DNA of 64,000 bases from Datisca glomerata (lineage: Eukaryota > Streptophyta > Magnoliopsida > Cucurbitales > Datiscaceae), in contig QANY01004770.1 of assembly GCA_003255025.1 (NCBI GenBank), positions 1,101,790 to 1,165,789 of the forward strand. Reading direction: 5' to 3'. Each line of letters opens with the position of its first letter. The first letter of the stretch is position 1. Below are positions 1 through 10,821 of the stretch, piece after piece. Under the pieces are notes generated by a model, which searched no databases, was not told where the DNA came from, and saw only the letters and a list, made by a program, of their open reading frames with translations. The position numbers and the translations under genes are program-made.

Positions 1-654
1 TGTGACCCGAAGACACTTGTGGCTAAAAATTTTAAAAACTGGTTTGCCAGGTTTTTTCCTGAAGTATTATTAGAGACAATTATATCTCCTTATTGTATGA
101 TCTTCCTATACAGATGATATTTTCATTAATGTGTCTGCCTCTTCGATGGTATGAAACCATAATCTCACCACCTCTCTCCATTCAGTCTCCGCATCAATTT
201 TCCTAACCATGGTTTCTCACCCTCTAGACACACAACAAAATCCTATCACTCTCAATAAGCTTCAAAATCTGACCAAATAAAAACCATTCTTCCTTCATGT
301 GAGACTTAGTCCCTTTATCGTTCGCTCTCTTCCTCTCTAGTCCTTCATTATCTCTCTCTCTTGTCTCCATTTTTTGTGCTTTGAACCGGAGCTCAAACTC
401 ATGGAATCAGAGACTATTGCTTTTGGAGTAACATGAGAAAGCTGCAAAGGTCCAAGTCATTATGATGTTCTTCTTCCTCCTTATCATCTGGGTCCTTGTC
501 TTATTTCTCTTCATTTTTATGGTGATTTGAGTTTATTTTGCTTTATTTGTTGTGCTTTCAGTCTGATTTTGTTAGGGTTTAGTCTGATCTTGTTATGTAT
601 TAGGTTGATTTTGTTAGGGTTTTTTCGAAAGGAAACTTGAATTGTTTCCAGACT
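1..654. other. Gene-free AT-rich stretch
   Basis: No coding sequence or recognisable repeat is seen. A pyrimidine-rich patch (about 300-375) precedes a short ATG frame at 401 that closes within a few codons, so there is no support for a gene. Confidence 0.5.
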
Positions 655-856
655 ATTTTTCATTTTCCTATCTTGATTCTGTTTTCCATCGATTTGGTCG
701 GTTCGGTCTAAATTTTACAAGTTATTTACGGTCCAGTTCGGTTTAGTTTTTGTTTAACATTCGGTTCAATTCGGCTTTGAATAGTGAAAAATCACATTTG
801 AGGTTCAATTTGATGGAACTCCTTAAGTTGCACCGAACTGAGCCGATTACACCCCT
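655..856. mobile_element. hAT-like terminal fragment (non-autonomous)
   Basis: The stretch is built of repeated GGTTCGGT/GGTCGGTTCGG words and ends in CCGATTACACCCCTA at 842-856. Read from the other strand this is TAGGGGTGTAATCGG, the kind of terminus common in plant hAT miniature elements. I could not find the matching opposite end, so it is taken as a truncated copy. The same word style recurs at 7312-7400. Family assignment is inferred from the terminus alone. Confidence 0.4.
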
Positions 857-1194
857 ATAAAAAATAGACAACATTTCAACTGGGCACATTCCACACATTA
901 TGAACAGTAAGGTCTGCAACCAATGTACACAGCTCTAAGGTGTAGTAATGAGCTAGGCCAAAAGACAGTGTATAGAAATCTAAGATTCACAGAGAGCCCT
1001 ATTGGATTAACCATTACAAATTATGAAAAGAATTAAGAAAAGTCAACTTTCCAGCTCAAGCTGTAAAAATGGTTAAAAAGTTTTTTTTTTGCAAAAATGA
1101 CATAAAATGGCAGAATTAAATTTAATTACGAAAATTAGAAAAACGTAAACAAATAATTTACATTATTCCAACAATTTTAGCAAAAAGTGGATAT
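857..1194. other. Gene-free AT-rich stretch
   Basis: Nothing recognisable between the hAT-like fragment and the foldback repeat. Confidence 0.5.
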
Positions 1195-1860
1195 TTCTTT
1201 GGAAGGTTTGAAAAAAATTGTAAGGAGTAAAAACGGGTATTTAAGTGAAAAAATTGGTATTTCTTTAGAGGGATAAGAAAAATTTCCAAGGAAAAAATAT
1301 GCATATTTTCGTCGGAGGGGGCTTGAAAAAAATTTTCACAAAAAAATGAATATGAAGAGATGTCACAACAACAAGCAATATATTAAAAATATTAGCTTCA
1401 AGATGCCTTCTTGAAGTCTACAAGATGACATCAAAATCATTTTAAACCCCTCTTAAAACCTACAAGATGGCTTCAAGATGATATTGAAGCCATCTTATAG
1501 ACTTCAAGATGGCGTCAAGATCATCTTAAAGTTGTCTTGAGATCTACAAGATTATTTTAATATGATTTCAAGATGATCTTGAAGCCGTTTCGTAGGTTCT
1601 TAGAGGGTTTCAAGATGATCTTGAAGTCATCTTGTAGACTTCAAAAAGACATCTTGAAACCATCGTCTTCATCATACTACTTGTTGTCGTGACATCCCTT
1701 CATACCTATTTTTTCTCCTTGAAATTTTTTTCAAGCCCTCTAACAAAATACTCATTTTTTCACCTAAACACTCATTTTTTCTCCTTAAAATTTTTTCAAG
1801 CCCTCTAACGAAATACTCATTTTTCACCTAATTACCCATTTTTTCTCCTTGAAAATTTTT
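1195..1860. repeat. Foldback element: long imperfect inverted repeat
   Basis: Two arms of about 330 bp are reverse complements around a centre at about 1527. Three independent arm pairs share that centre: 1205-1330 with 1725-1850 (tracts built on GGTATTTAAGTGAAAAA and its complement), 1359-1378 with 1677-1696 (GATGTCACAACAACAAGC), and 1441-1482 with 1573-1613 (ACCTACAAGATGGCTTCAAG). Inside the arms, short CAAGATG/CATCTTG units repeat many times, so the inner part can also fold on itself locally. No open reading frame spans it. It could be a foldback/MITE-type transposon or a source of hairpin RNA. Confidence 0.75.
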
Positions 1861-2378
1861 TATCATAGGAAGTGAGGATGATAGAGAATGCGAAGAAAGA
1901 GAGTGAAGATAGAGTTGAAGCGGTAGTCATTGATGGAGGAAGTAAGGTGAGCTTCGTGTTTTGATTTGAGATAAATAGAAGAGAGAGTAAGTAAAGAAAG
2001 AGAGTGAACATGAGTTGAAAAGAATGATTGGACATTTGATTGGATGAGTATTAGAGGAGAGAACTGTAGAAATAATGGGTGGATGGTTCAGGTAAAGGTA
2101 TAGATAAATCAAAATAAATAAAAATATTTATTTTAACCATTTAACTTTCCTAGTGCCTTCCAATTTAGGCAAAAACACTTAAAAGTTCTGCTCACAATTG
2201 AGTTGGGTGAAAAAGAACAAGCCAATTTATTCACACTGATGATGTTGTACTTACTGGTCACGAGTTGATCCATTAGAGTTCATAATTTTGTCAAAAATAA
2301 TTTCATTTTTTTCCTCTGCTTTGAAATCCAAACACTATTTTCACTAAAAGAAAATTTGTTTGCAAGGCATGATTGTCT

Positions 2379-2690
2379 GAACATTTTTTAAGAGAACAGT
2401 TTTGAAAATAACTATGCTTTAGAAAGTTTATTTTCTTGCTAAGAAATTATTTCTAGAAATTGTTGAATCTTATCGTACTTATGGGAACATTTTTTAAGAG
2501 AACAGTTTTAAAAATAACCATGCTTTAGAAAGTTTATTTTCTTGCTAAGAAATTATTTCTAGAAATTGTTGAATCTTATCGTACTTATGGGAACATTTTT
2601 TAAGAGAATAGTTTTGAAAATAACCATGCTTTAGAAAGTTTATTTTCTTGCTAAGAAATTATTTCTAGAAATTGTTGAATCTTATTGTAC
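2379..2690. repeat. 106-bp tandem repeat, about 2.9 copies
   Basis: The word GAACATTTTTTAAGAGAA starts at 2379, 2485 and 2591, an exact 106-bp period, and the rest of each unit repeats with only a few substitutions. The high identity suggests recent amplification. No reading frame is shared across the units. Confidence 0.9.
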
Positions 2691-4365
2691 TTTTTTTCCA
2701 TAAGAAGAGATTCTCATAGTCAAGAAAAGAGAAGTTTGACACCCAAGAGGAGAAGGCATTAAACCAAGTACAACTCTCACTGTAAAAACCACATTTCATT
2801 TAGAAATATTTCTACAAATTTAAGCACTCCGAAATCCCGAATCGGATCCCTAGTCTTACATGTGGGTTTATGACCTCACCAACAATTTCTGTCAGAATTG
2901 ATGGATCTCTATTATGTGTAAATTTATTATATATTATTTTAATTTCATATGTATATTACGTTTAATTTATGTTAATTACTCTGGCTAACTTTCTAGAGTA
3001 CAATGGACAACCCCTAGCCAGCACATTGATTCTAATTCCAACATTTTCATCATGGCCAAAGCTGGAGTTTTTAATTTTATAATCATTCTTACATCATCAA
3101 ATAGGAGTTATCTTCAAGTATCAAAAGATTGCTTAAAGAACGATTTTAAGCTTCCCCTAACAACAGTTAAAAACAATCACTCATATACCTGAATAAAAAG
3201 AATAAAAAACTTGCAAACTTCTCATATGGTTGCGGACTTTCTGTCAGTTTTCCCCATACTTAGACCTCAGTTCCACATGGGTGATTAATGAAATTGAGCT
3301 TAATAAAACAAATCGAAAATAGATTCTAATTAACTTAACAAATTGCGAGTAAAACCAAGCAAATCTTCAACTTGAGCTAATTGCATAGTGATGAATATGG
3401 ATTACCCACTTTATGCCATGTGCATGTGCTTGGTGGCGTTTTCTTATTTGGTTATCAACTCCACCCTATGTGTAACTTTCCTCCCTGACTTTGATAAACT
3501 TCATTGGCTTTAAAAATTAAACTTGGACCCATTGCGCTTAAGATATTAATACGTTTGGGTTCCGAACTCATGCTGCTTTTAGCATAACAAAATCATGTTT
3601 GTTGAGTTTGGATTCGTGCGATTAATGTCAATTTGTTTTTCTTTAAATGTTTTCCTTTTCCCTAGAAAATTTTGATTAATAAAAAAATAATAAATCATAT
3701 TCAGTTTTACATAAACCCTGTCTAAATAAGTATATTTTCTAAATGATGGTATAAAATGAAAGAGGATCTTTAGATGAAAAGAGTATTTAAAAGTAGATCA
3801 ATGATTAATAATTAATATGGGCATCCCACATGGGATTACTCTGTCCAACTTGGATCATGAAATAATGAATTGCATAAACAGAGAAAACATTAGAGATCAT
3901 CATCGTAGGCAAGGCTGCTCCAGGAAAATTGACGCCTAAGGGAAAAATTCAAACGAAGTCTCTATAACTATTTCTAATTAAAACATTGTTTACAATTTCT
4001 AATAACACCAGCATGATATAATTTCAGCGTTAACATAAATCACTATCGAAAATGATTTCTATCTTAAAACCTTCACAAGATCAATTGAAAAAGACTATCT
4101 TAACACAAGTTTAATACAAATATGCACTTATATATTTATATAATCTAAATATTTTTCAAATTCTCATTCATTATAAAGAAATCCCAAAATATAGTCAAGG
4201 TCGTTTGCCATTGAGAGGCCCTAGGCTATTGCCTCTGTGGCTAAGGGGTTGAATTGCTCCTGATGGCAGAGTGAAAGGAACTTGTAAGGGATATTTCTTG
4301 AAAAGTCGCATATCCCACCTATCATGAATCTCAATTCATTGAATCTCCAGCTCTTGAGTCTTCAC
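2691..4365. other. Gene-free AT-rich stretch
   Basis: No frame over 60 codons, no splice-consistent gene model and no recognised repeat on either strand. Confidence 0.5.
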
Positions 4366-4745
4366 TTAAGTAGACCAGACTATGATAGGTGCACCATTTC
4401 TAGTTAAATGGACAAGATCATGATACGTAGATCAGATCAAGTCAGATGAACAAGACTAGGATAGATGACCAAGTCATGCCAAGTAGACCAGATCAAATGA
4501 GGTGGAGCAGATTAAGTTAGGTGGAGTAAATTAAGTCAAGTAGACCAGAGCAAGTCGGGTAGACCATATTAAGTCAAATAGACCAGACTAAGTATGGTAG
4601 AGCATGTCAAGTCAAGTAGCCTAGACTTAGTGTAGTAGAGCAGACCAAAGTGGACCAGACCAAGTGTAGTAAAGTAAGTCAAGTCAGGTGGAGCAGATCA
4701 AGAAGTAGACCCGACCAAGTGGGGTGGATCAGGTCGGGTTAGGCA
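4366..4745. repeat. Degenerate ~20-bp tandem array (AGACCAGA / AAGTCAGGTGGAGCAG)
   Basis: Variants of the words GTAGACCAGA, CAAGTCAGGTGGAGCAG and AGACCAAGTG alternate about every 20 bp along the stretch, with many substitutions and small indels. It lies just upstream of the LTR-like repeat at 4920-5345 and may be part of the same element, as subterminal arrays are common in plant LTRs. That association is inferred. Confidence 0.6.
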
Positions 4746-4919
4746 TACTAGGATAGCCATGGTCATGATTGGGATGTCATAGAATCTTCCACGTGACAGG
4801 AGGTAGATGGACCACTAGAAAGAATATCACGTGTGGCCCCTGGTTAGTGGATCAGTTCGTCTTTATGTCTCAATCTCCGCCTAACATGTCACAAGCATCT
4901 CATTTATGTGTCAATCGTT

Positions 4920-5345
4920 ACCCCATGTCAGAAGCATATCTTTTAAGTTAGCTCAGGTCAAGTCACATTTAATGTCACCCCTCTTCAAACAAATCATAAG
5001 ATAAGAAAATATTCTCAAGACTTCTTACACAAGTTTGCCAACATTTGCTTCCCCTATAAATACCCCTCCAACTCTTTGGAGAGGCAAGTCCAGCTCGCCC
5101 TTAGTTCTACTATGTTAAATTTCACACAAATACTTACTCAGGCATTGGATGCTCTTTGGCAAGGTCCCCTCCCCCTCTTGAACTTGTCATTGAGTTCCAT
5201 GTCTTTCTTTGTGTACAGGAAATCATGTTGCTCAAAGTGAAGCACGAGATCAAGTTGCTTAAGGTGAAGCACGTAAGGGTGCTAAGTTTGAGAACCAATA
5301 GAACTTTTACAAGCTTCCCTGATGGCAACGAAGTTTCTTCTAGTA
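4920..5345 (+). repeat. LTR-like dispersed repeat, copy 1
   Basis: This block is clearly related to 21860-22290 in the same orientation, sharing words such as AGTCACATTTA, CTTCTTACACAAGTTT, ACAAATACTTACTCA and GAGATCAAGTT. A TATA box (TATAAATAC from 5055) is followed by a transcribed-looking segment with paired GAAGCACG words at about 5240 and 5265. An internal promoter and dispersion suggest an LTR remnant, but no TG...CA boundary, primer-binding site or coding region could be tied to it. Confidence 0.55.
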
Positions 5346-7396
5346 AGTTTGAAAAATCTATCAGTTAAAGAGTCATTCAATTCTAGCAATTCTTTGTACA
5401 TGAGTACGCATTAAACTCTCATTAATTGATACTAAAGATTAATTAGTTCTTAATGTTTTATTTGCTAGAGTTTTTTTATTATAGGAAAATGAAAAATTTA
5501 TGTGGATCGTAATCTCAGATCGCGTGATAACATCACCAAGTCACAATAACTTTTTGGGTTAATGATGTAGCAGAAATTTAAAAAAAGACATGTGAGAAAA
5601 ATTAGAATCATTCTTTTACGTTGATTCACGCACATATACCAGACAATCAGACATCAAACTCTCATTGATTCATGAAAAAGAATGTCAAAATTTTGGAGAA
5701 AAAAAGATACACACTCTTTGAAATATTATTAAATCAAGTCTCATAAAAATCTGAACTGCTCAGAGCTACCAGAACTTAAATAGGAAACCCAAAATTAAGA
5801 AACCTTGTCTAAACTGAAACTAGAAAACCTCAATGAAAATTTCCTAAAATCACTGTTTTAAACAAGAAAATGAAAGGATGAAAAATATCATTCTAAATGT
5901 TACAAATATTAATCAAAGTATAACAAAAATTCATATAATTGATTTTATTTCTCATCCTGACTACCCTGATGCTTTTTACACTAACTTCAAATATTTTCTC
6001 GAGTTGAAAAGAAAAAATGTTGGTGAATTTTTTACCTACCTCCAACGCATTCGGATAAAATTTCATTTCAACGAATAACACGACATTAGAAGAACAAAGT
6101 GAAAATCACTTTACCTTGCCTAACTTAAAGAACTAATTATGGTAATTACTAAAAATAATTGGGTAAAGATTGTAATCAAGAGTTGACATTTGATCAAAAG
6201 CAGTTTCCTTACTAATTGCTTTTGCCTATGATTTAAACACGTCAACAACAAGACTGCCTGCACATTGCACGGAGAGTTGTAAGTGATAAAATGATGAGAA
6301 AATACTTCCCACGTGAGTAAAGGGGAAGAGAGTCTCTTAGCAACAACATAGAATGTAACTGTGTTACATTTAATCGTTCAGTTAAATCTTGACGGATCAG
6401 ATCTGATTAGCGATTAATTTTTCTTCTCTCTTAAATATGGTCCGTTTAAATTTGTCATTTGACTTCTAACAATAGTAAATCCACATCAGTAGAGATAACG
6501 TTAACTAGTTGTTTATAAAATAGTTTGACCATTTATCATGTAATATGTAAAAGTAACGGTTAGGTTAGTTTGACCATTTATTTGTAGTAATTGTTAAATT
6601 TGAAAAATAAATTAAAATTTTTATGCAAATGATCCTAATTCTTTAATTCTGTGCACCTTTACGAAAGTCACCTGTGATGCAATTTTCGGGAAGATCCAAT
6701 TGAATAAAAAAACTATTGCATTGGGTTTCTAAATTCAAGCAATTTGATGTAACTGGTTAGACTTTCAGGTTCTGCTCTGTATGGATTAAAAAAAGAAAAG
6801 AAACTTTTCTTAAAAAGAAAAAAACAAAAAGGATTGGGTCGGTACGCAGTTATAGCTAATGCTGGCTACCTAAACGAGGAATACTATGTTATTTTTATAA
6901 CATTATGTGTTAGTGAAGAAACTTAATAATTAAACACCACTTTATGTAGTAATTTAATCATTCAAGATTAGAGTGTTGATATTCCAGTGACTCTAACTGA
7001 CCGTCTTCATGTGTACACATGATACACTTATTTTTCCAATAATTTACAGGAATATAACGTGTAATTTGAGCTAGCACTGCAGTACAGTACCGGAAGAAGA
7101 GAATCATAGTGGACAAATAAAAAAAAAATACATTTTGTAGTTTCTTGATATTTTTTTATTTTCTTTTGTATGACGATGATATACATATATTACTCATATC
7201 CACCAGGTTCTACATTCAAATCACACCATATCAACTTTTTTTTAAATAGAATTTTCACAAAAATTACTTGTAGGTCTATATATATTACACAAACATATAG
7301 AACCGAATCAGTGTAGTTCGGTCGGTACATGTAATAATTACTGTCAGATCAGCTTCATTAGATAGAAAACTTACGGTTTGGTTCGGTGTATAATTT
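5346..7396. other. Gene-free AT-rich stretch with a hAT-like fragment near 7312-7400
   Basis: No gene is supported. Around 7312-7400 the words GTTCGGTCGGT and GGTTTGGTTCGGTG resemble the hAT-like fragment at 655-856, so a second decayed miniature element may lie there, about 260 bp upstream of the RING/vWA gene promoter. Confidence 0.4.
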
Positions 7397-7515
7397 TATA
7401 CATATAAAATAATATAGCATTATATATAGATTATTGTAATATAATATAATATAGTGTTCCCCATTATATGCATATATATTATAATATAGTATTATATATA
7501 GATTATTGTAAAGAA
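7397..7515. repeat. AT-rich direct repeat upstream of the RING/vWA gene
   Basis: The word ATTATATATAGATTATTGTA occurs near 7421 and again near 7491, separated by a purely AT-rich tract including a self-complementary run. It is a simple AT-rich local duplication. Confidence 0.6.
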
Positions 7516-7573
7516 TGGTACACGCTCACGCCAACCATACGTAACTCATGCAAACGTGGACTAAGAGAATCTG

Positions 7574-7581
7574 CCACGTGG
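7574..7581. promoter_or_regulatory. G-box (CCACGTGG)
   Basis: A perfect 8-bp palindrome with core CACGTG at 7575-7580, about 85 bp upstream of the TATA box. G-boxes bind plant bZIP and bHLH factors, and the GCCACGTGG context is also the ABA-response type. That it controls the RING/vWA gene is inferred from position. Confidence 0.6.
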
Positions 7582-7660
7582 ACACACTCTCCCCACCGAA
7601 GGTAATTCTCAAATTTACCATTCTTTGAATGTTTTATTATTCCACCAATGGTCAATGCCC

Positions 7661-7667
7661 TATAAAA
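7661..7667 (+). promoter_or_regulatory. TATA box of the RING/vWA gene
   Basis: TATAAAA, 272 bp upstream of the coding start. A start of transcription about 30 bp downstream would give a leader of about 240 nt, normal for plants. The leader is rich in pyrimidine runs, as is usual for plant 5' UTRs. Confidence 0.6.
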
Positions 7668-7771
7668 GAGTCAAAGAGAGATCTCGGAACGTTTGCCAAG
7701 AGATACTCTTTCTTTCTTTAAATTAGGCCCTGCAACTCCTACGCTATTTCATATATACTTGCCTTTCAACC

Positions 7772-7861
7772 ATGCTCATCTTCTCGTCTCTTCACTTTCT
7801 CCCTCCACCTCTAGATAAGGAGGAGAATAGCAGCCCATATATATCCGGTGGCTATTATTAA
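7772..7861 (+). other. Upstream ORF in the RING/vWA leader (29 codons)
   Basis: An ATG with A at -3 opens a 29-codon frame that ends at a TAA at 7859-7861, 71 nt before the main start codon. If transcription starts downstream of the TATA box at 7661, the uORF lies in the leader and would be met first by scanning ribosomes. Its peptide has a PPP run in the middle and ends GGYY. A regulatory role is inferred. Confidence 0.5.
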
Positions 7862-7932
7862 TTAATAAGAACAAGGAGAATCTACCCTTTTTCTTCTAAT
7901 TCATCGCTTCAAATTTTTTTGGTCTGGGAAAA

Positions 7933-10236
7933 ATGGGTACTGGTTGGAGGAGAGCCTTTTGCACAACGACCAATCGAGACTCAGAATCTAATATTTCTCA
8001 GAAGCAAAAGAGCAGTCCCAGTCCCATTCCTAGCCCAAGCCCCAGAAACCGGCAAAGGTTAGGTTTCCTCTCCGGCAGCAGCAACCCCTCAACCCCTCGC
8101 TTGAAGCCTCTCTCCTTATCCAGCCCCAGCTTGCGCTGCTCAACCACTGAATATGCTGCCCAGACTCCTAATACTTCGTCCAAATTAACCCCCAAATCAT
8201 CAAAGAGTGCTAGAAAGTTAGCGGACTCGAATCCCTCTTCCCCTCGCTCTCCGTTGAGATTGTCCCTCTTCAGAAACAGCTTCAAATCCAGAGTAAGATT
8301 CCGAATTTCATTATAAACTCTGATATTCCGATTGTCTCCTCTGATATTGTAATCTAAACACTAAACAATTAAATTGAAAAGAATAATAATTTTGACTTAT
8401 AAATGATTTGTAATTGTGGATTTTCAGAGTAACTGTGGGGTGTGTTTGAGAAGCGTCAAGACCGGTAGAGGAACGGCGATTTACACGGCGGATTGTTCTC
8501 ACGCGTTTCATTTCCCTTGCGTAGCTGCCCATGTTAGAAAGGTTGGGGAGCTCGTCTGCCCAGTCTGCAACGCCACCTGGACAGACGCTCCTCTGCTTTC
8601 CATCCACAAGAATCTTGGCCACGATTTTGTTGAAGAGCCAAAGAACTACTCTGCTTTTCGACCTTCCAGGACTTTACAGGATAACCAACAACTTCAGCTT
8701 CATACGAGACCATTGCCATTGGCCTCCAGGTTTTCCGACGAGAATGGCGGTGAATACGATGACCAGGTAGATGAGTTTGAAATTAACGGCCGAGATTTGA
8801 GGAGCAATGTTGTGCAAGTACGGCTATTGCCTGAATCAGCAGTAATATACGCGGGACATAGCCACGAGACTTACGCGGTGGCGCTGAGAGTGAAGGCACC
8901 GCCGCCACCACCATTACAACCACAATCTTCTTCTAGTAGTGTAGGCAATGTGCCACTTCTCGAAACTTCTCACCGTGTACCCATCGATTTGGTTACAGTG
9001 CTTGACTTAGGTGGAACCATGACTGGCCCCAAATTGGAGATGCTAAAACGCTCTATGCGCTTACTCATCTCGTCTCTTGGCTCGGCTGACCGGCTTTCCA
9101 TAGTCTCTTACTCGGAGACTCCTCGACGGCTGCTACCGCTGAAGCGAATGACAGTCCAACGAAAGCGCGCCGCGTGGCGCTTAGTTGACCAACTCGTTAG
9201 TGGTCAAGAGGCCAGTACGGTCGCCGGAGAAGCTTTGAGAACGGCCGCTAAGGTACTGGAGGATAGGAATGAGAAAAATCCAACGGCGAGCATCATGCTC
9301 TTATTGGACGGTCAGCATGAGAGGGCCCATGGTAATGATACGAATCAACTCACTGCAAGGAGCCATGACAACTTAAGTCGGTATGCTCACATTGTGATCC
9401 CGATTCATTCGTTGGGTTTTGGAGAAAATCGCGGCTACAATCAGGGGCCGGTGGAGGATGGCTTTGCTAAATGCATCGGTGGGTTATTCAACGTGGTGGT
9501 TCAAGACCTTAGGGTTCAGCTCAGCTTCTCCTCTGGCTCTTGCTCCTCTCCTGTTGAGATCTCTGCCATCTATATGTGCAATGAGTTGCCCACTGTTTCC
9601 AACTCCAACTGTGTGCGGCTTGGTGATCTGTACGCTGAGGAGGAGAAGGAATTACTCGTTGAACTAAAAATTCCTACCTCGGCGGTAGGTGCCCACCACA
9701 CGATGTCCGTACGATGCCTTTACAAAGAGTTTATTACCCAGGAGGTCGTCTTCGGCGGAGAACAGTCCCTACTTGTACCTCATCCTGAGGCCGTTAGATC
9801 GTCAGCGCCTAAGATCGAGCGGTTTAGGAACTCGTTCATAACTAAACGTGCCGTAGCCGAATCTCGGAGGCTAATTGAGCAAGGCGATTATGCGAGTGCT
9901 AAAAACTTGCTCGCGTCTGCTCGAGCGCTAGTTGTTCGGTCGAGTTACACAGGCTCTGACGAGTATGTTGGAGCATTGGAGGTTGAGTTGGCAGAGCTGC
10001 ATTGGCATGGGCAGCAACAGCTTGAGGATGTGCATCAGATGATGATGATGATAGGGCGGAGGATAGGGAGCGGACGAGAATTTGTGGCTGTCGTGGATGA
10101 CAATGGAGAGCCACTTACACCGAGTTCGGCTCTGAGGGCGGCTCAGAAACGGGCTCAGGTTGCCACACCAAAGAAGTCTTTGAATAGTAGAGTCAGAGCC
10201 CGGGATTTGCATGGCTTTGAAAATGCCAGATTTTAA
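7933..10236 (+). CDS. WAV3-like: WAV3/EDA40-family RING-H2 and vWA domain protein (E3 ubiquitin ligase)
   Basis: Two exons, 7933-8292 and 8428-10236, give 722 residues, the usual size for this family. The start ATG has a strong context (A at -3, G at +4), and the N-terminus MGTGWRRAFC is the family signature. Residues 1-120 are Ser/Pro-rich and probably disordered. A RING-H2 finger follows: C123, C126, C143, H145, H148, C151, C164, C167. A von Willebrand A domain runs from about 306 to 460; its metal-site strand reads DLGGTM (313-318) where DxSxS is canonical. The C-terminus has a helical KRAVAESRRLIEQGDY segment and the conserved end LHGFENARF. In Arabidopsis WAV3 and relatives act as E3 ligases in root gravitropism, and EDA40 is named from an embryo-sac defect. 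Which paralogue this is cannot be settled here. No frameshift or stop breaks it; this is the only intact host gene in the window. Confidence 0.95.
8293..8427 (+). other. Intron of the RING/vWA gene (135 bp, phase 0)
   Basis: The donor is AGA|GTAAGA and the acceptor TTTTCAG|AGT. Splicing joins ...FKSR to SNCGVC and keeps the frame; reading through instead reaches a stop at 8314-8316, which would remove both RING and vWA domains. The intron sits immediately before the first RING cysteines, matching the known exon boundary style of this family. Confidence 0.9.
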
Positions 10237-10539
10237 TCATTTTATATTTCTTTTGAGAAAAATGTACCTCACTTTTTGGCTGACAAAAAAACGACAGAGA
10301 GTGACGTGTTCTCGGGTCCTGACTGTAATAGGAGCAAAAAAATTTCTGGGCAAGCCTGTGAAGATAAATACTGGAGAATCTGACAAGAATGGTTATGTTG
10401 GCTAGATTTTTGTTGTTTGTGAAGATCTAATTTCTAAATGACTCATGTCTGATCGGTACAAAATTTACTTTTTTTATCTTTTAGTAAAAACAAATTTAGA
10501 CTTTATATATTCTGAAGATAGATCGACCTCCTATTCTAA

Positions 10540-10821
10540 GGCGATCTCAGCCCGTATATCACATATGCTTCGGCCAAGATTTCCATACAAGAACAAAACA
10601 TAAATTACAGAGTATATGGCGTTGACTTTGTATTGGATAGAACAACACGTAAAGTAATGCTGGTATTAAAACCAGAAAAATTACGGACTCTAAAAGAATA
10701 GTACAGGGAAAGATTACAAACTTTCCGAATGAAATTAGAACAAGATATTAACCTGGTAGAGGCTAGCAAAAACAATGAGCTGAAGACAAATGACATCTTT
10801 CATAGTTTGTTTGGAGACTGA
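10540..10821 (+). pseudogene. Unrecognised protein-like stretch with one internal stop
   Basis: One forward frame stays open for 93 codons apart from a TAG at 10699-10701. The composition is protein-like: charged, with segments such as RVYGVDFVLDRTTRKV and MKLEQDINLVEASKNNELK. I do not recognise the family. It begins about 300 bp after the RING/vWA stop codon and has no start codon context or splice signals that I trust. It may be a fragment of a mobile-element or other captured gene. Confidence 0.25.

Noticed and set aside
7645..7649. CCAAT box of the RING/vWA promoter
   Set aside because: It lies only about 12 bp upstream of the TATA box, too close for a normal CCAAT element.
7933..7950. 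N-myristoylation site at MGTGWRR
   Set aside because: Position 6 is Arg, not Ser/Thr, so it does not fit the consensus despite Gly2.
8416..8427. Alternative start of the RING/vWA second exon as a separate gene
   Set aside because: The apparent start is a GTG inside the intron, and the frame only makes sense when spliced to exon 1.
8311..10212. Open frames on the minus strand opposite the RING/vWA gene
   Set aside because: They are shadows of the strongly supported plus-strand exon; none has start context or known domains.
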